From IMG/VR virus record IMGVR_UViG_3300017964_000074, positions 1 to 24,451 of that record: a stretch of 24,451 nucleotides of DNA, one strand, 5' to 3'. Below the pieces are notes generated by a model. The model was given only the letters and a program-made list of their open reading frames with translations, made no database searches and was not told where the DNA came from. Below, in pieces: positions 6,444-14,263 of this stretch. The position numbers were made by a program, and so were the translations under genes. The DNA comes from a virus. Every line of letters starts with the position of its first letter. Positions within the stretch are counted from its first letter, which is position 1.

Positions 6444-8221
6444 AACTCAGCCATGGACTCCACGTACTTAACCATCGAAACGCCAGTGCGGGACGATGAA
6501 TCCGCTCTGTCAATCCTGACCTCTATGTAAACCTCATTGTGCTTACTGCCGGACGGAAGACGATCTATCTGCTCGGCGTCTGATTCATGGCCCATGCCAA
6601 GAGTGTTGTCAGCAGTATCAAAATCCGTGGCGCGAATAGAAGCCCATCCAGCTCGCCCCATGCCGTAAAGGGTGATAGCCCCAGCAGCTCCGCCCGCACC
6701 CTCTGCATTTATTTTCACCGCACCGAAATTTACTGGTCGCGGAGAATAAAAGACCGAAGAGACAACCTTGGCCTCCATGAGGTCTGTGCCTTCAGCCCAC
6801 TTCAGGATGTCTGTAGTACCAGTGTTAGATGAGAGGTAAAGGGTGTCGCTTTTCAAGTCGCTGAATCCCGCAGCGATCCTGCCCCACTCTCTGCCATCAT
6901 TGGTGCCATCGTCGTATGTCCCCTCCAGCCATGAAAAGCTAGGAGACTGACCTCTAGGGTCGATCACAAAACCCGTTGATCTTGCATAGCCATTTACTGT
7001 TTCTGAGGTTTTTCCAAAGCTAATGTATTGGCCTTCCCAGAAAAATCCTTGTAACTCATCTTGCGCGGTAAAGGCATACTGGGACCACTGGTCCCTACTA
7101 AACACCATCTCTGTTAAGTTTCTGCCACCAGAAGAACTGAGCTGCATCATTCCATCAGGGGAGGGGTAGATAACCGAATCCCCCATCTCTGCAACACCTC
7201 TGGCGGATATGCAACTTTGAGGGAAGTCCAGCTCCGCTAGCGTCATACCGGCAGGGTCATTACCTGTAGCAATAGAAGGCTTGCCCTCTGTCAAAACCAA
7301 AATGCCATCAGGCAAATTTGCTAGCGCGACAATATTAAAGTTAGTCGTTAGCTGATACTGCTCCGGCCATGCGTGAGGAAGGTAGCGCTCGCTGAAGTAA
7401 AGGGTCTTGCCAGAAAATCCAGCAACGATGCCGTTGCCAGCGTGGATTATTCCCTGCAAATCGGCAGGCGGCTCTTCCCAATCGGTGCTTGGCACTTCCT
7501 CGCCTAACGCACTATCTGAAGTCGAATCCGTAAAGGCGCTTCCGCTGTTGCCAGCCGAAGTAATACTGGTCAGAACGCGGAAAACGCCGTCCTCGTCAGT
7601 GCGATAAAACCTGATAGTTTGGATATTTCTGCCTGACGGCGCGGCACCTGCCTCCACCGTCACTGTCTGGTCTGAGTAAACATCGATGATGTCAGTGGCG
7701 GTTACCGTGGAAGGCCGACCCTCTTCGCCAAAGTTAGTCACGTAGGTTATGGCATAGGCTCGGGATACAGGTGTTTCTGAATCTACGTTAGCCGACGTCG
7801 CGGGGCTAAGAGATACCGAGGGGGGGTTAGATGGCTTGGGAACGCCAAGCTGATAGGGAGTAGAAAGGTTAGAGTCTGACTGACCATCTCGAACTCTCGG
7901 TGCAAGCGCTACTCCGGAGGCAACCTCTCCTGTGGTGTAAACCCTTTCAAAAGAATCATCAGGGACAGGGCTATCCATGACCGACACAAAGTCGTCGAAC
8001 GCTAGCCACTTGCCACCCTGAGTAAGGTAGATGCGCTCAGTAGTTCCGGTAAACGAATTTAAGTTTGCTGAAATAGATGCGGAAGCAGGCTGCTTGAATG
8101 GCTTGATGTGGCCGTGGCCAAACTCAATGTTATAGGCCTCCTGAGCCATCCCTTCAGGAAGCTTTTTAGGGTCTATCTTTTTAGACATTCCACGGCAATC
8201 TTGAATAGTGATCTCGGCCAT
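6440..8221 (-). CDS. Nozzle-like tail protein (tail tubular B / P22 gp10-like role)
   Basis: This 593-residue protein has an ATG sharing one base with the upstream TAA and is coupled by ATGA to the fibre that follows. The N-terminus (EITIQDCRGMSKKIDPKKLP, then GMAQEAYNIEFGHGHIKPFK) is typical of podovirus nozzle proteins, which begin by referring to a list of values. An Ig/FN3-like insertion follows near 150-245 (SRAYAITYVTNFGEEGRPST, FYRTDEDGVFRVLTSIT). Then comes a beta-propeller-like middle (GIIHAGNGIVAGFSGKTLYF, SERYLPHAWPEQYQL, LANLPDGILVLTEGKPSI, VIYPSPDGMMQLS) and a beta-rich C-terminus. Proteins with this layout form the distal tail tube attached under the connectors and are called nozzle, stabilisation or tail tubular protein B. 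The subfamily is not certain. Being encoded between the holin genes and the central fibre fits a tail-tip job. Confidence 0.7.
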   Translation of the reverse strand: MAEITIQDCRGMSKKIDPKKLPEGMAQEAYNIEFGHGHIKPFKQPASASISANLNSFTGTTERIYLTQGGKWLAFDDFVSVMDSPVPDDSFERVYTTGEVASGVALAPRVRDGQSDSNLSTPYQLGVPKPSNPPSVSLSPATSANVDSETPVSRAYAITYVTNFGEEGRPSTVTATDIIDVYSDQTVTVEAGAAPSGRNIQTIRFYRTDEDGVFRVLTSITSAGNSGSAFTDSTSDSALGEEVPSTDWEEPPADLQGIIHAGNGIVAGFSGKTLYFSERYLPHAWPEQYQLTTNFNIVALANLPDGILVLTEGKPSIATGNDPAGMTLAELDFPQSCISARGVAEMGDSVIYPSPDGMMQLSSSGGRNLTEMVFSRDQWSQYAFTAQDELQGFFWEGQYISFGKTSETVNGYARSTGFVIDPRGQSPSFSWLEGTYDDGTNDGREWGRIAAGFSDLKSDTLYLSSNTGTTDILKWAEGTDLMEAKVVSSVFYSPRPVNFGAVKINAEGAGGAAGAITLYGMGRAGWASIRATDFDTADNTLGMGHESDAEQIDRLPSGSKHNEVYIEVRIDRADSSSRTGVSMVKYVESMAEL

Positions 8222-8424
8222 TACTCTTTTTTCCCGCTACCCAAAAAAATTCCAAACGCCCCCGTCAAGGCCCCAGACATAACCGACACTAAAGCCGCCT
8301 GCTCCAAAGTTGGGCTTGGTAGCTGCATAAACCAATCAACAGACCGATACGTCATAATCAGGATTACGAGCATCAGCAGGCGAGGAATAATCCTCCATCG
8401 ATCAAGTCCTTCAGGAGTTATCAT
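8221..8424 (-). CDS. Small two-helix membrane protein of lysis region
   Basis: The start is taken as the ATG at 8424, which overlaps the holin TGA by one base (TGATG); the TTG three bases further up is unlikely. The 67-residue product begins MITPEGLDRWRIIPRLLM. It has two hydrophobic stretches, about residues 11-33 (IIPRLLMLVILIMTYRSVDW) and 40-62 (QAALVSVMSGALTGAFGIFL), and ends in a basic tail GSGKKE. Two membrane helices with a charged tail, coupled to a holin-family gene, suggest a second holin or a holin-modulating protein. Proteins with a similar 'MTPERLDR.R.IPR' start are, as far as I recall, widespread in marine phages without an assigned function. No endolysin is seen in the window. 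Confidence 0.65.
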   Translation of the reverse strand: MITPEGLDRWRIIPRLLMLVILIMTYRSVDWFMQLPSPTLEQAALVSVMSGALTGAFGIFLGSGKKE

Positions 8425-8819
8425 CAATCTCTAGCTACTTGCTTAGTTTTCTCTACCGTCCTCATCGCGCCCAGACCCAGCATCCCCAATAGAACCGGCA
8501 TCATTTCCGAGATATCAAGGTTAGGCATAACGACATCTATGCCAGCAAGAGCGCAAACAAAATTCCCAAGAGGAACGAAAATGCTATTAACGGCCATGCC
8601 GCAGACGCAACACCAGCCTGTTGCTGGACGCCAGCCACTAACGAAGATGCTAGCGTGTTTAGCCTCTTCGCGGTTGACTGATATTTGCTCTCTAGCCAGT
8701 TCGTAAGCCTGTTTTGAGGCCATAGTCGATATTTCATGGGCCAACCTCGCCTTTTCATCTGCATCAGGTATAAATTTATCCAGCAAGCTCGTTACTGGCG
8801 CTATAAGGGCTTCAATCAT
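8424..8819 (-). CDS. Holin, GTA-type three-transmembrane family
   Basis: This 131-residue protein matches the layout of the 3TM holin family named after gene transfer agents (GTA_holin_3TM). An amphipathic charged N-terminal region (LLDKFIPDADEKARLAHEIS) is followed by SIFVSGWRPATGWCCVCGMA, then a hydrophobic stretch to about residue 92. The diagnostic end is DISEMMPVLLGMLGLGAMRT followed by VEKTK. Residues 57-95 and 103-121 are the clear membrane segments. The family makes pores that release virions or GTA particles by letting a muralytic enzyme through the inner membrane. The ATG at 8819 has only a weak Shine-Dalgarno, but it overlaps the stop of a 19-codon ORF that does have a good one (8816-8875), so translation may be coupled to that leader. 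Confidence 0.85.
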   Translation of the reverse strand: MIEALIAPVTSLLDKFIPDADEKARLAHEISTMASKQAYELAREQISVNREEAKHASIFVSGWRPATGWCCVCGMAVNSIFVPLGNFVCALAGIDVVMPNLDISEMMPVLLGMLGLGAMRTVEKTKQVARD

Positions 8820-8875
8820 TGGGCCAAGTCCACTCTGGGTCGCTTGTCGTTACAATGGTGCATGACGTTAATCAT
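8816..8875 (-). CDS. Possible 19-residue leader peptide coupled to the holin
   Basis: An ATG at 8875 is preceded at seven bases by GGAG (in GGCGGAGATTGAGC), a better ribosome site than that of the holin itself. It opens a 19-codon frame (MINVMHHCNDKRPRVDLAQ) whose TGA overlaps the holin ATG by four bases. That geometry is what a coupling leader would look like, and most other genes here are arranged the same way. It is too short to judge by coding statistics, and the peptide matches nothing I recognise. The GGAG also lies within the preceding 30-codon ORF, so the two ORFs overlap out of frame. Chance is a real alternative. Confidence 0.3.
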   Translation of the reverse strand: MINVMHHCNDKRPRVDLAQ

Positions 8876-8960
8876 GCTCAATCTCCGCCCCTTTGCTAAC
8901 GAGTATTTGCAAGCCCTTAAACGTAGTGCTTGCCATCGCCAAAAGGGACATCGGATCCAT
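8868..8960 (-). pseudogene. 30-codon ORF, apparent remnant of an MDP-start phage protein
   Basis: In the 147-base gap before the holin, an ATG at 8960 opens a 30-codon frame that begins MDPMSLLAMASTTFKG and ends KGAEIEHD before TAA. Its start resembles the N-terminus of a roughly 100-residue family (MDPxxxxAMAxxxxKGIxxLVxxGxEIE...) that I recall from phage lysis/tail regions, often next to holin-type genes. If that recollection is right, the C-terminal two thirds are missing and this is a decayed or truncated copy; the downstream bases do not continue the family in any frame. The Shine-Dalgarno is weak (GAGTGA). It could instead be a true micro-protein. The call depends on memory of the family rather than on a search. 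Confidence 0.4.
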
Positions 8961-8966
8961 AAATCA

Positions 8967-9428
8967 TCACTCAGAATTTGGCGCGGTAGGCCAAGTTACG
9001 GTATACGGAAAGCCCTCTTGCGCTGGCAAATCTCGCAATGCCTGTCGATACGCAGACATTTCGGCTGACATTGTTACGTCACTCAGGGCGCACCAATCTG
9101 TGTCGGACAACCTTCTATTTCTAAGGACTCGCAATTTCTCGCCTTCGGTGGCAGTGTCGTTTGCTATTTGCTCTGATGTTTTATCTACAATGCTTTTGGT
9201 CAGCATCCAGCCGCCATTAACAAGAGACGGTTGTGACGATATGACTAGCCTTTGAGTAGCAGGGTCATACGCTGGCGCTGGCTCATAACCAACCGGATAA
9301 ACGCCATACGCCGCGAGCGTGTCGTTTGATATCTCTGCTGGAAACGAAATAGTCGGGTTATCAGCACGAAACTGCTCGATGCTGTACGGATACTGGACTA
9401 CCTCATTGTCTGCTGTTTTTACAAACAT
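8967..9428 (-). CDS. Tail fibre/tail assembly chaperone (Phage_tail_APC type)
   Basis: The likely start is the ATG at 9428, with AGGTG six bases upstream; a GTG at 9437 in the same frame is the longer alternative. The 153-residue product has a short N-terminal domain (VVQYPYSIEQFRADNPTISF, YGVYPVGYEPAPAYDPATQ) and a C-terminal signature of the Phage_tail_APC family. That signature is EKLRVLRNRRLSDTDWCALS, then SAYRQALRDLPAQEGFPYTV and TWPTAP. Proteins of this family sit directly after tail fibre genes and are thought to help fibre folding or assembly. It follows the beta-propeller fibre, whose TAG overlaps this gene's ribosome site. With the DUF4376-type gene at 3067, the window has two candidate fibre-assembly proteins. 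Confidence 0.85.
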   Translation of the reverse strand: MFVKTADNEVVQYPYSIEQFRADNPTISFPAEISNDTLAAYGVYPVGYEPAPAYDPATQRLVISSQPSLVNGGWMLTKSIVDKTSEQIANDTATEGEKLRVLRNRRLSDTDWCALSDVTMSAEMSAYRQALRDLPAQEGFPYTVTWPTAPNSE

Positions 9429-9437
9429 CGCCTGCAC

Positions 9438-11057
9438 CTATGTAATTGCGTATTGGAAAATTGTGTCCGTGTTACGACCAACAACGTAGTATTTTGTGCC
9501 ATCAGGCTTGACATATAATCCGTGCAAGGTCGTTTCTGTCTCTATGTGATCTTTTTCTGCCGAATAAGTTGCTGTGCTGATGTCCCACGGAGTCGATAGC
9601 TCGTATTCCACGACAGCGCTACTACCTATTGACCGCGTTACAAAAAATTTTGTTCCGTCAGACTTAAAGCGCACTTCGCCCGGATTGTTTGCATTGCTAG
9701 CTAATCCACTAGAATCCTGATAATGACTCGCCGTGCTTATGTCCCACGCGGTGCTTAGGCTGTATTCGCTAATTTTGTCGCCTGTCACGCCGCATACATA
9801 CATTTTTGTGCCATCAGGCTTAAATTCGACACCAAGCGGAGTGGCTTGTTGGCTAGAAACGGAAAGGGTACGGACATAACTCAAAGTGCTTATGTCCCAC
9901 GCTGTTGATAGGCTGTATTGATAGACAGAAGCGTTGGTGCTTCCGGTCACATACAGTGCGGTTCCGTCTGGTTTTATGTAAAGCCCTTGAGGAGTGGTCT
10001 CCTGTGTGCCTACTGAAGTCTTCTGCGAATACGTTGCGGTAGCGACCTCCCATGCGGTGCTTAAATTGTACTCATTGATGTCGTCACCAGCGTGTCCCAT
10101 CAAATACATTTTAGTACCGTCTGTGCTGAAAACTATGGAATTGCTATTGCCCTCTTCAGATATAATTGATAATTGCTTAACGCCAAATAGATAGGAATCT
10201 ATATTATCTTGGTAGTACCCAATTATAAAAAGTTGTTTTTGGTCTGAGGCTATATACAGCGCCGAAGGCAATGATTCGTATGTGCTAAGAGAGGCAGAAG
10301 TTTGCGAATAACTTGCAGTGCTAATGTCCCACGCTGTAGACAGGGTGTACTGGTTAATATCATCGCCAGTTGAGCCAAGTATCCACATTGTTTCGCCGTC
10401 ATCTGAAAAAAATAAATCCTGCGGAAACGTCTCTTGCGCGGACACGGAAAAGTTTTGTGAATAACTTGCGGTGCTTACATCCCATGCTGTGCTTAGGGCG
10501 TATTCGTTTACCTCATCACCATCAGAGCCGGTGATGAACATTTTAGTGCCATCCGGTTTAAACCTAATTCCCCTTGGCAAGGTCTCTTGTGTAGCAACTG
10601 AAAAGCCTTGGTTATAACTAGCCGTACTAACGTCCCACGCAGTGGACATATCATATTCATACACAGTGTCGCTGGTACCACCGGCTATATAAAATTTAGT
10701 GCCGTCAGGCTTAAACACCAACGCGGCGGAAGTTGCTTCTTCCGAGCTGATATCAAAAGCATAATCTAAAGATGCAGTCGTTGTATCCCATGCAGTGCTT
10801 AATCCGTACTCTTTTACATTGTCGCCACCTGATCCAGTAACGTACATTTTGGTGCCGTCAGGCTTAAAAAATAATCCCCCCGCATTGCCGCCGATGTTCG
10901 TTGATGTATTTACACCAATATGAGTAATCGCCGACACATCTCCGAGCAGTGCAGAGTCAACTTCTAACTCTGCATAAGAAATATCCCAAGCGTTAGACTG
11001 GGTAGCGGCGCTCACATTGCCTGCGGCGGCTAGCAATCCCCTATCTAGCGGTTTCAT
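9438..11057 (-). CDS. Fibre-type beta-propeller protein with ten 51-residue repeats
   Basis: This 539-residue protein starts at an ATG overlapping the previous stop by four bases. From residue 64 the sequence is a chain of repeats with the form [FIV]KPDGTKMYVTGSxGDxVxEY, LSTAWDISTASYxQ, SVxxQETxP. Unit starts fall at about 64, 115, 166, 217, 269, 310, 361, 412, 464 and 515. The spacing is 51 residues except for unit 5, which is shortened by about ten residues and has lost the STAWDIS segment. The last unit stops at QYAIT, and the N-terminus carries an isolated AWDISYAELE (22-31). The ends could thus close a ring in the way propellers do. 'F.PDG..(M/L)YV' is the typical blade core. It is most likely a receptor- or surface-binding fibre tip. 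Ring size is inferred, not proven. Confidence 0.75.
   Translation of the reverse strand: MKPLDRGLLAAAGNVSAATQSNAWDISYAELEVDSALLGDVSAITHIGVNTSTNIGGNAGGLFFKPDGTKMYVTGSGGDNVKEYGLSTAWDTTTASLDYAFDISSEEATSAALVFKPDGTKFYIAGGTSDTVYEYDMSTAWDVSTASYNQGFSVATQETLPRGIRFKPDGTKMFITGSDGDEVNEYALSTAWDVSTASYSQNFSVSAQETFPQDLFFSDDGETMWILGSTGDDINQYTLSTAWDISTASYSQTSASLSTYESLPSALYIASDQKQLFIIGYYQDNIDSYLFGVKQLSIISEEGNSNSIVFSTDGTKMYLMGHAGDDINEYNLSTAWEVATATYSQKTSVGTQETTPQGLYIKPDGTALYVTGSTNASVYQYSLSTAWDISTLSYVRTLSVSSQQATPLGVEFKPDGTKMYVCGVTGDKISEYSLSTAWDISTASHYQDSSGLASNANNPGEVRFKSDGTKFFVTRSIGSSAVVEYELSTPWDISTATYSAEKDHIETETTLHGLYVKPDGTKYYVVGRNTDTIFQYAIT
9441..10868 (-). repeat. Ten ~153-bp propeller-type repeats
   Basis: The coding region contains ten imperfect units of about 51 codons each, covering residues 64-539 of the propeller protein. 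On the plus strand they can be followed by the recurrent complement of TTTAAGCCTGATGGCACAAA-like segments (for example near 9500, 9800, 10550, 10700 and 10850). DNA identity between units is moderate and concentrated in the PDGTK and STAWDIS parts. The fifth unit (around 10180-10255) is the most degenerate. The pattern fits old tandem duplication followed by selection for the fold. Confidence 0.85.
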
Positions 11058-11638
11058 GCGTAGCTACCTACATAAGCGCCGTACAGCGTTGTGCTGACCT
11101 TCCAAAGCACCAGCGTATCTTTCGCTGTAAGCGTAGGGGCAGAGTTACCGGAGCTTGTCACCCACGTTATCGTAGGCCATGTGATCGTGTAAGACGCCGC
11201 GCCTTCCAGCATTAGCACAACACTTTCTCCAGAGGCTAGCGTCTCTGTGAATGTTGTATTAGCTGATATGGTCTTTGTTTGGATGCCGCCGTTGTCTGGA
11301 TCGATGGCTGTGCCAGTGAGCGAATATACTGTGGTGCTGATTTGGCTGTCTGCAATAGACAGGGCCGCTTCATGTGCCGTCACGTCACTTTCTGTGACCG
11401 TGTAACTCGTAAGGTAGCTAGACAGGTCTGGGGGCGTATAGGTGAACACGCCTGTCGTGTCGCTGTATGAAAGAGCCGCAGTGCCTGCTGAATTAGTGGT
11501 AACTGACAGGTCAGTAAGCGCAATGTTTGCGGCGGCACCATCCCAGCGCGTTTTGCTACTGCTATAGGTGTAGGTAATCCCGTTTGAGGTTACCGTATCG
11601 CCATCGGAGGGTGAGTTGGGAAAGTTATACGCGGCCAT
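11054..11638 (-). CDS. Short modular tail fibre
   Basis: This is a 194-residue protein. Residues 1-35 form the head module shared by the neighbouring fibres (FPNSPSDGDTVTSNGITYTY, then W). Residues 39-77 hold one copy of the LTDLSVTTNxAGTAALSY / TPPDLSSYLT repeat that occurs four times in the 723-residue fibre. Residues 78-103 (YTVTESDVTAHEAALSIADS) match a segment of that same fibre. The C-terminal domain (about 112-194) starts GGIQTKTISANTTFTETLAS and ends VLWKVSTTLYGAYVGSYA. It is a beta domain of a kind often found at the ends of marine phage fibres. The gene lies two bases after the LamG fibre, whose final GGG GGT codons supply its ribosome site. It looks like a small fibre built from modules borrowed from its neighbours. 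Confidence 0.75.
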   Translation of the reverse strand: MAAYNFPNSPSDGDTVTSNGITYTYSSSKTRWDGAAANIALTDLSVTTNSAGTAALSYSDTTGVFTYTPPDLSSYLTSYTVTESDVTAHEAALSIADSQISTTVYSLTGTAIDPDNGGIQTKTISANTTFTETLASGESVVLMLEGAASYTITWPTITWVTSSGNSAPTLTAKDTLVLWKVSTTLYGAYVGSYA

Positions 11639-11640
11639 TA

Positions 11641-14253
11641 TTAACCCCCAAGCGCGGCTGATGGCGGTGTGAAATTAGCTGTGTATCTAGCAAGACCTTT
11701 GGTGATGCGAACGTCAGACATATAACCTCCAAAATAATCCGCACCGGTATATCGACTACCTAGAGTTATTCGCGTAGTACTAGACAAATTTGTAGTATTA
11801 GTTATTTGCCACTCTGCTGTGCCATCAATGTATACCGTTATATTATTTGTTCCACTTCCGTTTCTAACATATGCGAAGTGGTACCATTGATTAAGAGAAA
11901 GAGTCGTAACGGAGGAGTCATTTACATTTCCGTAGCCAGCATAAAGGCCCGTACCATTATTAAGATATAGGTAGGTAACATCTGTGCCCCCGTTTCTACC
12001 ATCAAAAATATACTGATAAGCTCCGGTGGAAGTAGTATAAAACCATCCTTCCACGGTAAAGTCCTCCGATCCAAAAGTAAGTAAGTTACTTGTTGGTGTT
12101 TGAACGTAATCGCCTGTCCCATCAAAATACATTGACGAAGTGAGGTACTTACTTTGAGTCGTAGAAGATTTAACGTCGCCGTTTAAGGTGATCGTTTTGA
12201 CAGACTGTGACTTGTCGATAATGCCTGCGTCATCAAACGGCAGGAGCAAGCCAGTTCCAGAAATTGCTGTTAGTGGTGCGGTTGGAGGTGTGAAGGCAGA
12301 TGTGTAGACAGCAGTGCCTTGAACCACTCTCACATCCGCAATATAGCCAGAGTATAAGTAGTGAACGCCAGCATATACATTTGTGCCAATTGTTGCATAG
12401 CCTGTTGAAAAATTAGCAGTGCTAGTGCCTTGTCCTGATGCCACGCCGTTAACATAAATGGTCATGTTGTTAGTTGCAGTGCCGTTCCTCACTAATGCAA
12501 CATGATTCCACTGTCCGACTTTTACAGCGCCAGACGTTGAATTAAAAATAGACGACGCCGCTGTTTGGACGGCTAATGTTGTACTACTTGTACCAAGATT
12601 GCCAAACCGCAACGCATTGCTATCCCCTTGCCCTTCGCTAGTATTTGAATAAATCGCTGCATAATTTGCCATTGTTGCAGTCGGTGGATATATCCAGCAC
12701 TCAAAAGTAAAATCTCCGCTTCCTAGAGCTAAACTTGAGTCCGTTCCCGCATTCAAATAATCACCCGTGCCGTCAAAGTACGCAGACCCGCCGTTGTTGC
12801 TAGCTGAATAGGTTTGGTAATCGTAGGGGCCGAAGGGTTCTGTCTTGGTGTTGCCGTTTACAGTAATAGCGTGGCTGTTAGTTGAACCGTCTGCTATGTA
12901 AGGCAAGTGACAGGTTAATAAGCTAGTGTTAGTGATTGCTGTAAGGCGTTCTGTTGTTGGGGTGAAAGCGGAAGTGTAAACAGCGGCGCCTTTGACGATA
13001 CGAATATCCGCAATATATCCTTGATAGTAACCGTTGCCGTTGAAGTCATATCCGATTCTTGTGCCGCCGCCCCCACTGCTATCGGTAAATGTGGTGCTAT
13101 TTGTTGCACTATCGACAACCGAGCCGTTTAGGAACATTTGCAGAGATGTCCCGCTTCTTGTAACAGCTACATGATTCCATTGGTTATCTATTACCGTTCC
13201 ACCTGATAGCAAGAATGAGCTAAAGAAAAACTTTAGAGCGTTTGAGCTGTTTTCTATGTAGATAGTCCATCCATTAACGCCGTTTCCGTTGCCCCCAATG
13301 ATGGATTGATAAGTGCCTGATGTATCACCCTCTCTGTACAGCCATAACTCAACGCAAAAATCCCCATCAAAATCGAAACCAGAATCATCAGGAACACCTA
13401 AATAATCACCCGTCCCATCAAAATAAGTCGAATACCCACCATGCCTATATGGGCTGAAGGTGCTCTGCGTTGCGTCACCATTTGCAGTAATGGTGTGATT
13501 GTTTCCAGAGCTATCGCGGAATAATTTATTGCTGGTAAAGCCGTTATCTGCCGTAGTAATTAACGCTGTGGTGTAGTTGCTATTCACGACCGAGAATTGA
13601 AGCTCAAACGTCGAGCTTGCCGACGCTACATTGACGCCATCACTGGCCCTAAACACCAGAGTAAAGTTACCCGCATTCGCAGAGTTAGTGCTGGGAGTAA
13701 TCGTCCACTGATTGGTATTTGCACCAGTGCCCTGAGTGACAGTTGCAATGTTTCCAGACGTATCACTAACAATACTGTAGGTGAGAGGTAAACCCTCTGG
13801 GTCAGTTGCGGTAACCGTAACGACCGTAGCCGTGCCGTCTGTAGCAAGGGTGTAAGTGGCGTTTACGCCGCTAATTGATGGCGTGATGTTTACCAGAGTG
13901 ATCGAATACCACCCCGCATCACTGAAGATGTAGAGCTTGTCGGTAGAATCAACCAGCGCCATCGAGCCTTCTGCGACACCAGATAACGGCAGATCGTCAA
14001 TCGTTGCGTAGACCGTTACGCCAGCAGATGAGTCAGCCGGTTGCCACTCACTGTCTGTGCTGTTCCACTGAAGCACTTGACCGTTAGTAGGCGCTACCGT
14101 GGACGTATCTACGTCTGTCAGCGCGTCAATAGCCTGAGTCAGACCTTGGGGGCTGTCAGACCAAACGCCTTGAGTGGAGTCGTAAGCGTAAGTGATTCCG
14201 CTGACGGTAATGGTCTGTCCGTTAGTGGGGTTGCTTGGAAAATCAACTGCCAT
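11641..14253 (-). CDS. Tail fibre/adhesin with three LamG-like domains
   Basis: This is an 870-residue protein with a good AGAGG ribosome site. In order it has the shared fibre head (residues 3-32, FPSNPTNGQTITVSGITYAY), one DVDTSTVAPTNGQVLQWN module (46-73) and a linker with VYATIDDLPLSGVAEGSMAL. A cadherin/Ig-like domain follows (about 124-222, VTVTATDPEGLPLTYSIVSD). Three concanavalin/LamG_3-like domains then run at about 228-436, 445-666 and 669-868. Each LamG unit repeats the same landmarks: S..H.IT.NG, YFDGTGDYL (277, 492, 709), 'QW(N/Y)H.A..R.G' (358, 581, 788) and GYIADIRIVKG..(V/R)YTSAFTPP near its end. LamG domains of this sort bind glycans, so the protein is a plausible host-polysaccharide adhesin. 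No catalytic residues of a depolymerase are evident. Confidence 0.85.
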   Translation of the reverse strand: MAVDFPSNPTNGQTITVSGITYAYDSTQGVWSDSPQGLTQAIDALTDVDTSTVAPTNGQVLQWNSTDSEWQPADSSAGVTVYATIDDLPLSGVAEGSMALVDSTDKLYIFSDAGWYSITLVNITPSISGVNATYTLATDGTATVVTVTATDPEGLPLTYSIVSDTSGNIATVTQGTGANTNQWTITPSTNSANAGNFTLVFRASDGVNVASASSTFELQFSVVNSNYTTALITTADNGFTSNKLFRDSSGNNHTITANGDATQSTFSPYRHGGYSTYFDGTGDYLGVPDDSGFDFDGDFCVELWLYREGDTSGTYQSIIGGNGNGVNGWTIYIENSSNALKFFFSSFLLSGGTVIDNQWNHVAVTRSGTSLQMFLNGSVVDSATNSTTFTDSSGGGGTRIGYDFNGNGYYQGYIADIRIVKGAAVYTSAFTPTTERLTAITNTSLLTCHLPYIADGSTNSHAITVNGNTKTEPFGPYDYQTYSASNNGGSAYFDGTGDYLNAGTDSSLALGSGDFTFECWIYPPTATMANYAAIYSNTSEGQGDSNALRFGNLGTSSTTLAVQTAASSIFNSTSGAVKVGQWNHVALVRNGTATNNMTIYVNGVASGQGTSTANFSTGYATIGTNVYAGVHYLYSGYIADVRVVQGTAVYTSAFTPPTAPLTAISGTGLLLPFDDAGIIDKSQSVKTITLNGDVKSSTTQSKYLTSSMYFDGTGDYVQTPTSNLLTFGSEDFTVEGWFYTTSTGAYQYIFDGRNGGTDVTYLYLNNGTGLYAGYGNVNDSSVTTLSLNQWYHFAYVRNGSGTNNITVYIDGTAEWQITNTTNLSSTTRITLGSRYTGADYFGGYMSDVRITKGLARYTANFTPPSAALGG
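11650..13572 (-). repeat. Three tandem LamG-domain coding units
   Basis: The three units, each about 600-670 bases, encode the LamG-like domains at residues 228-436, 445-666 and 669-868. They are alignable at protein level through YFDGTGDYL, WNHVA and YTSAFTPP. The DNA has diverged widely, so the triplication is old or the units were acquired separately. Confidence 0.75.
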
Positions 14254-14263
14254 TAGTACGCCT

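Noticed and set aside
8736-9255. Plus-strand ORFs of 110 and 120 residues across the gap before the holin
   Set aside because: They run antisense to the holin and chaperone genes, lack ribosome sites and resemble no family.
8967-9437. GTG at 9437 as the chaperone start
   Set aside because: The ATG nine bases later has AGGTG at the proper distance and gives the usual MFVK-type start; the GTG has no ribosome site.
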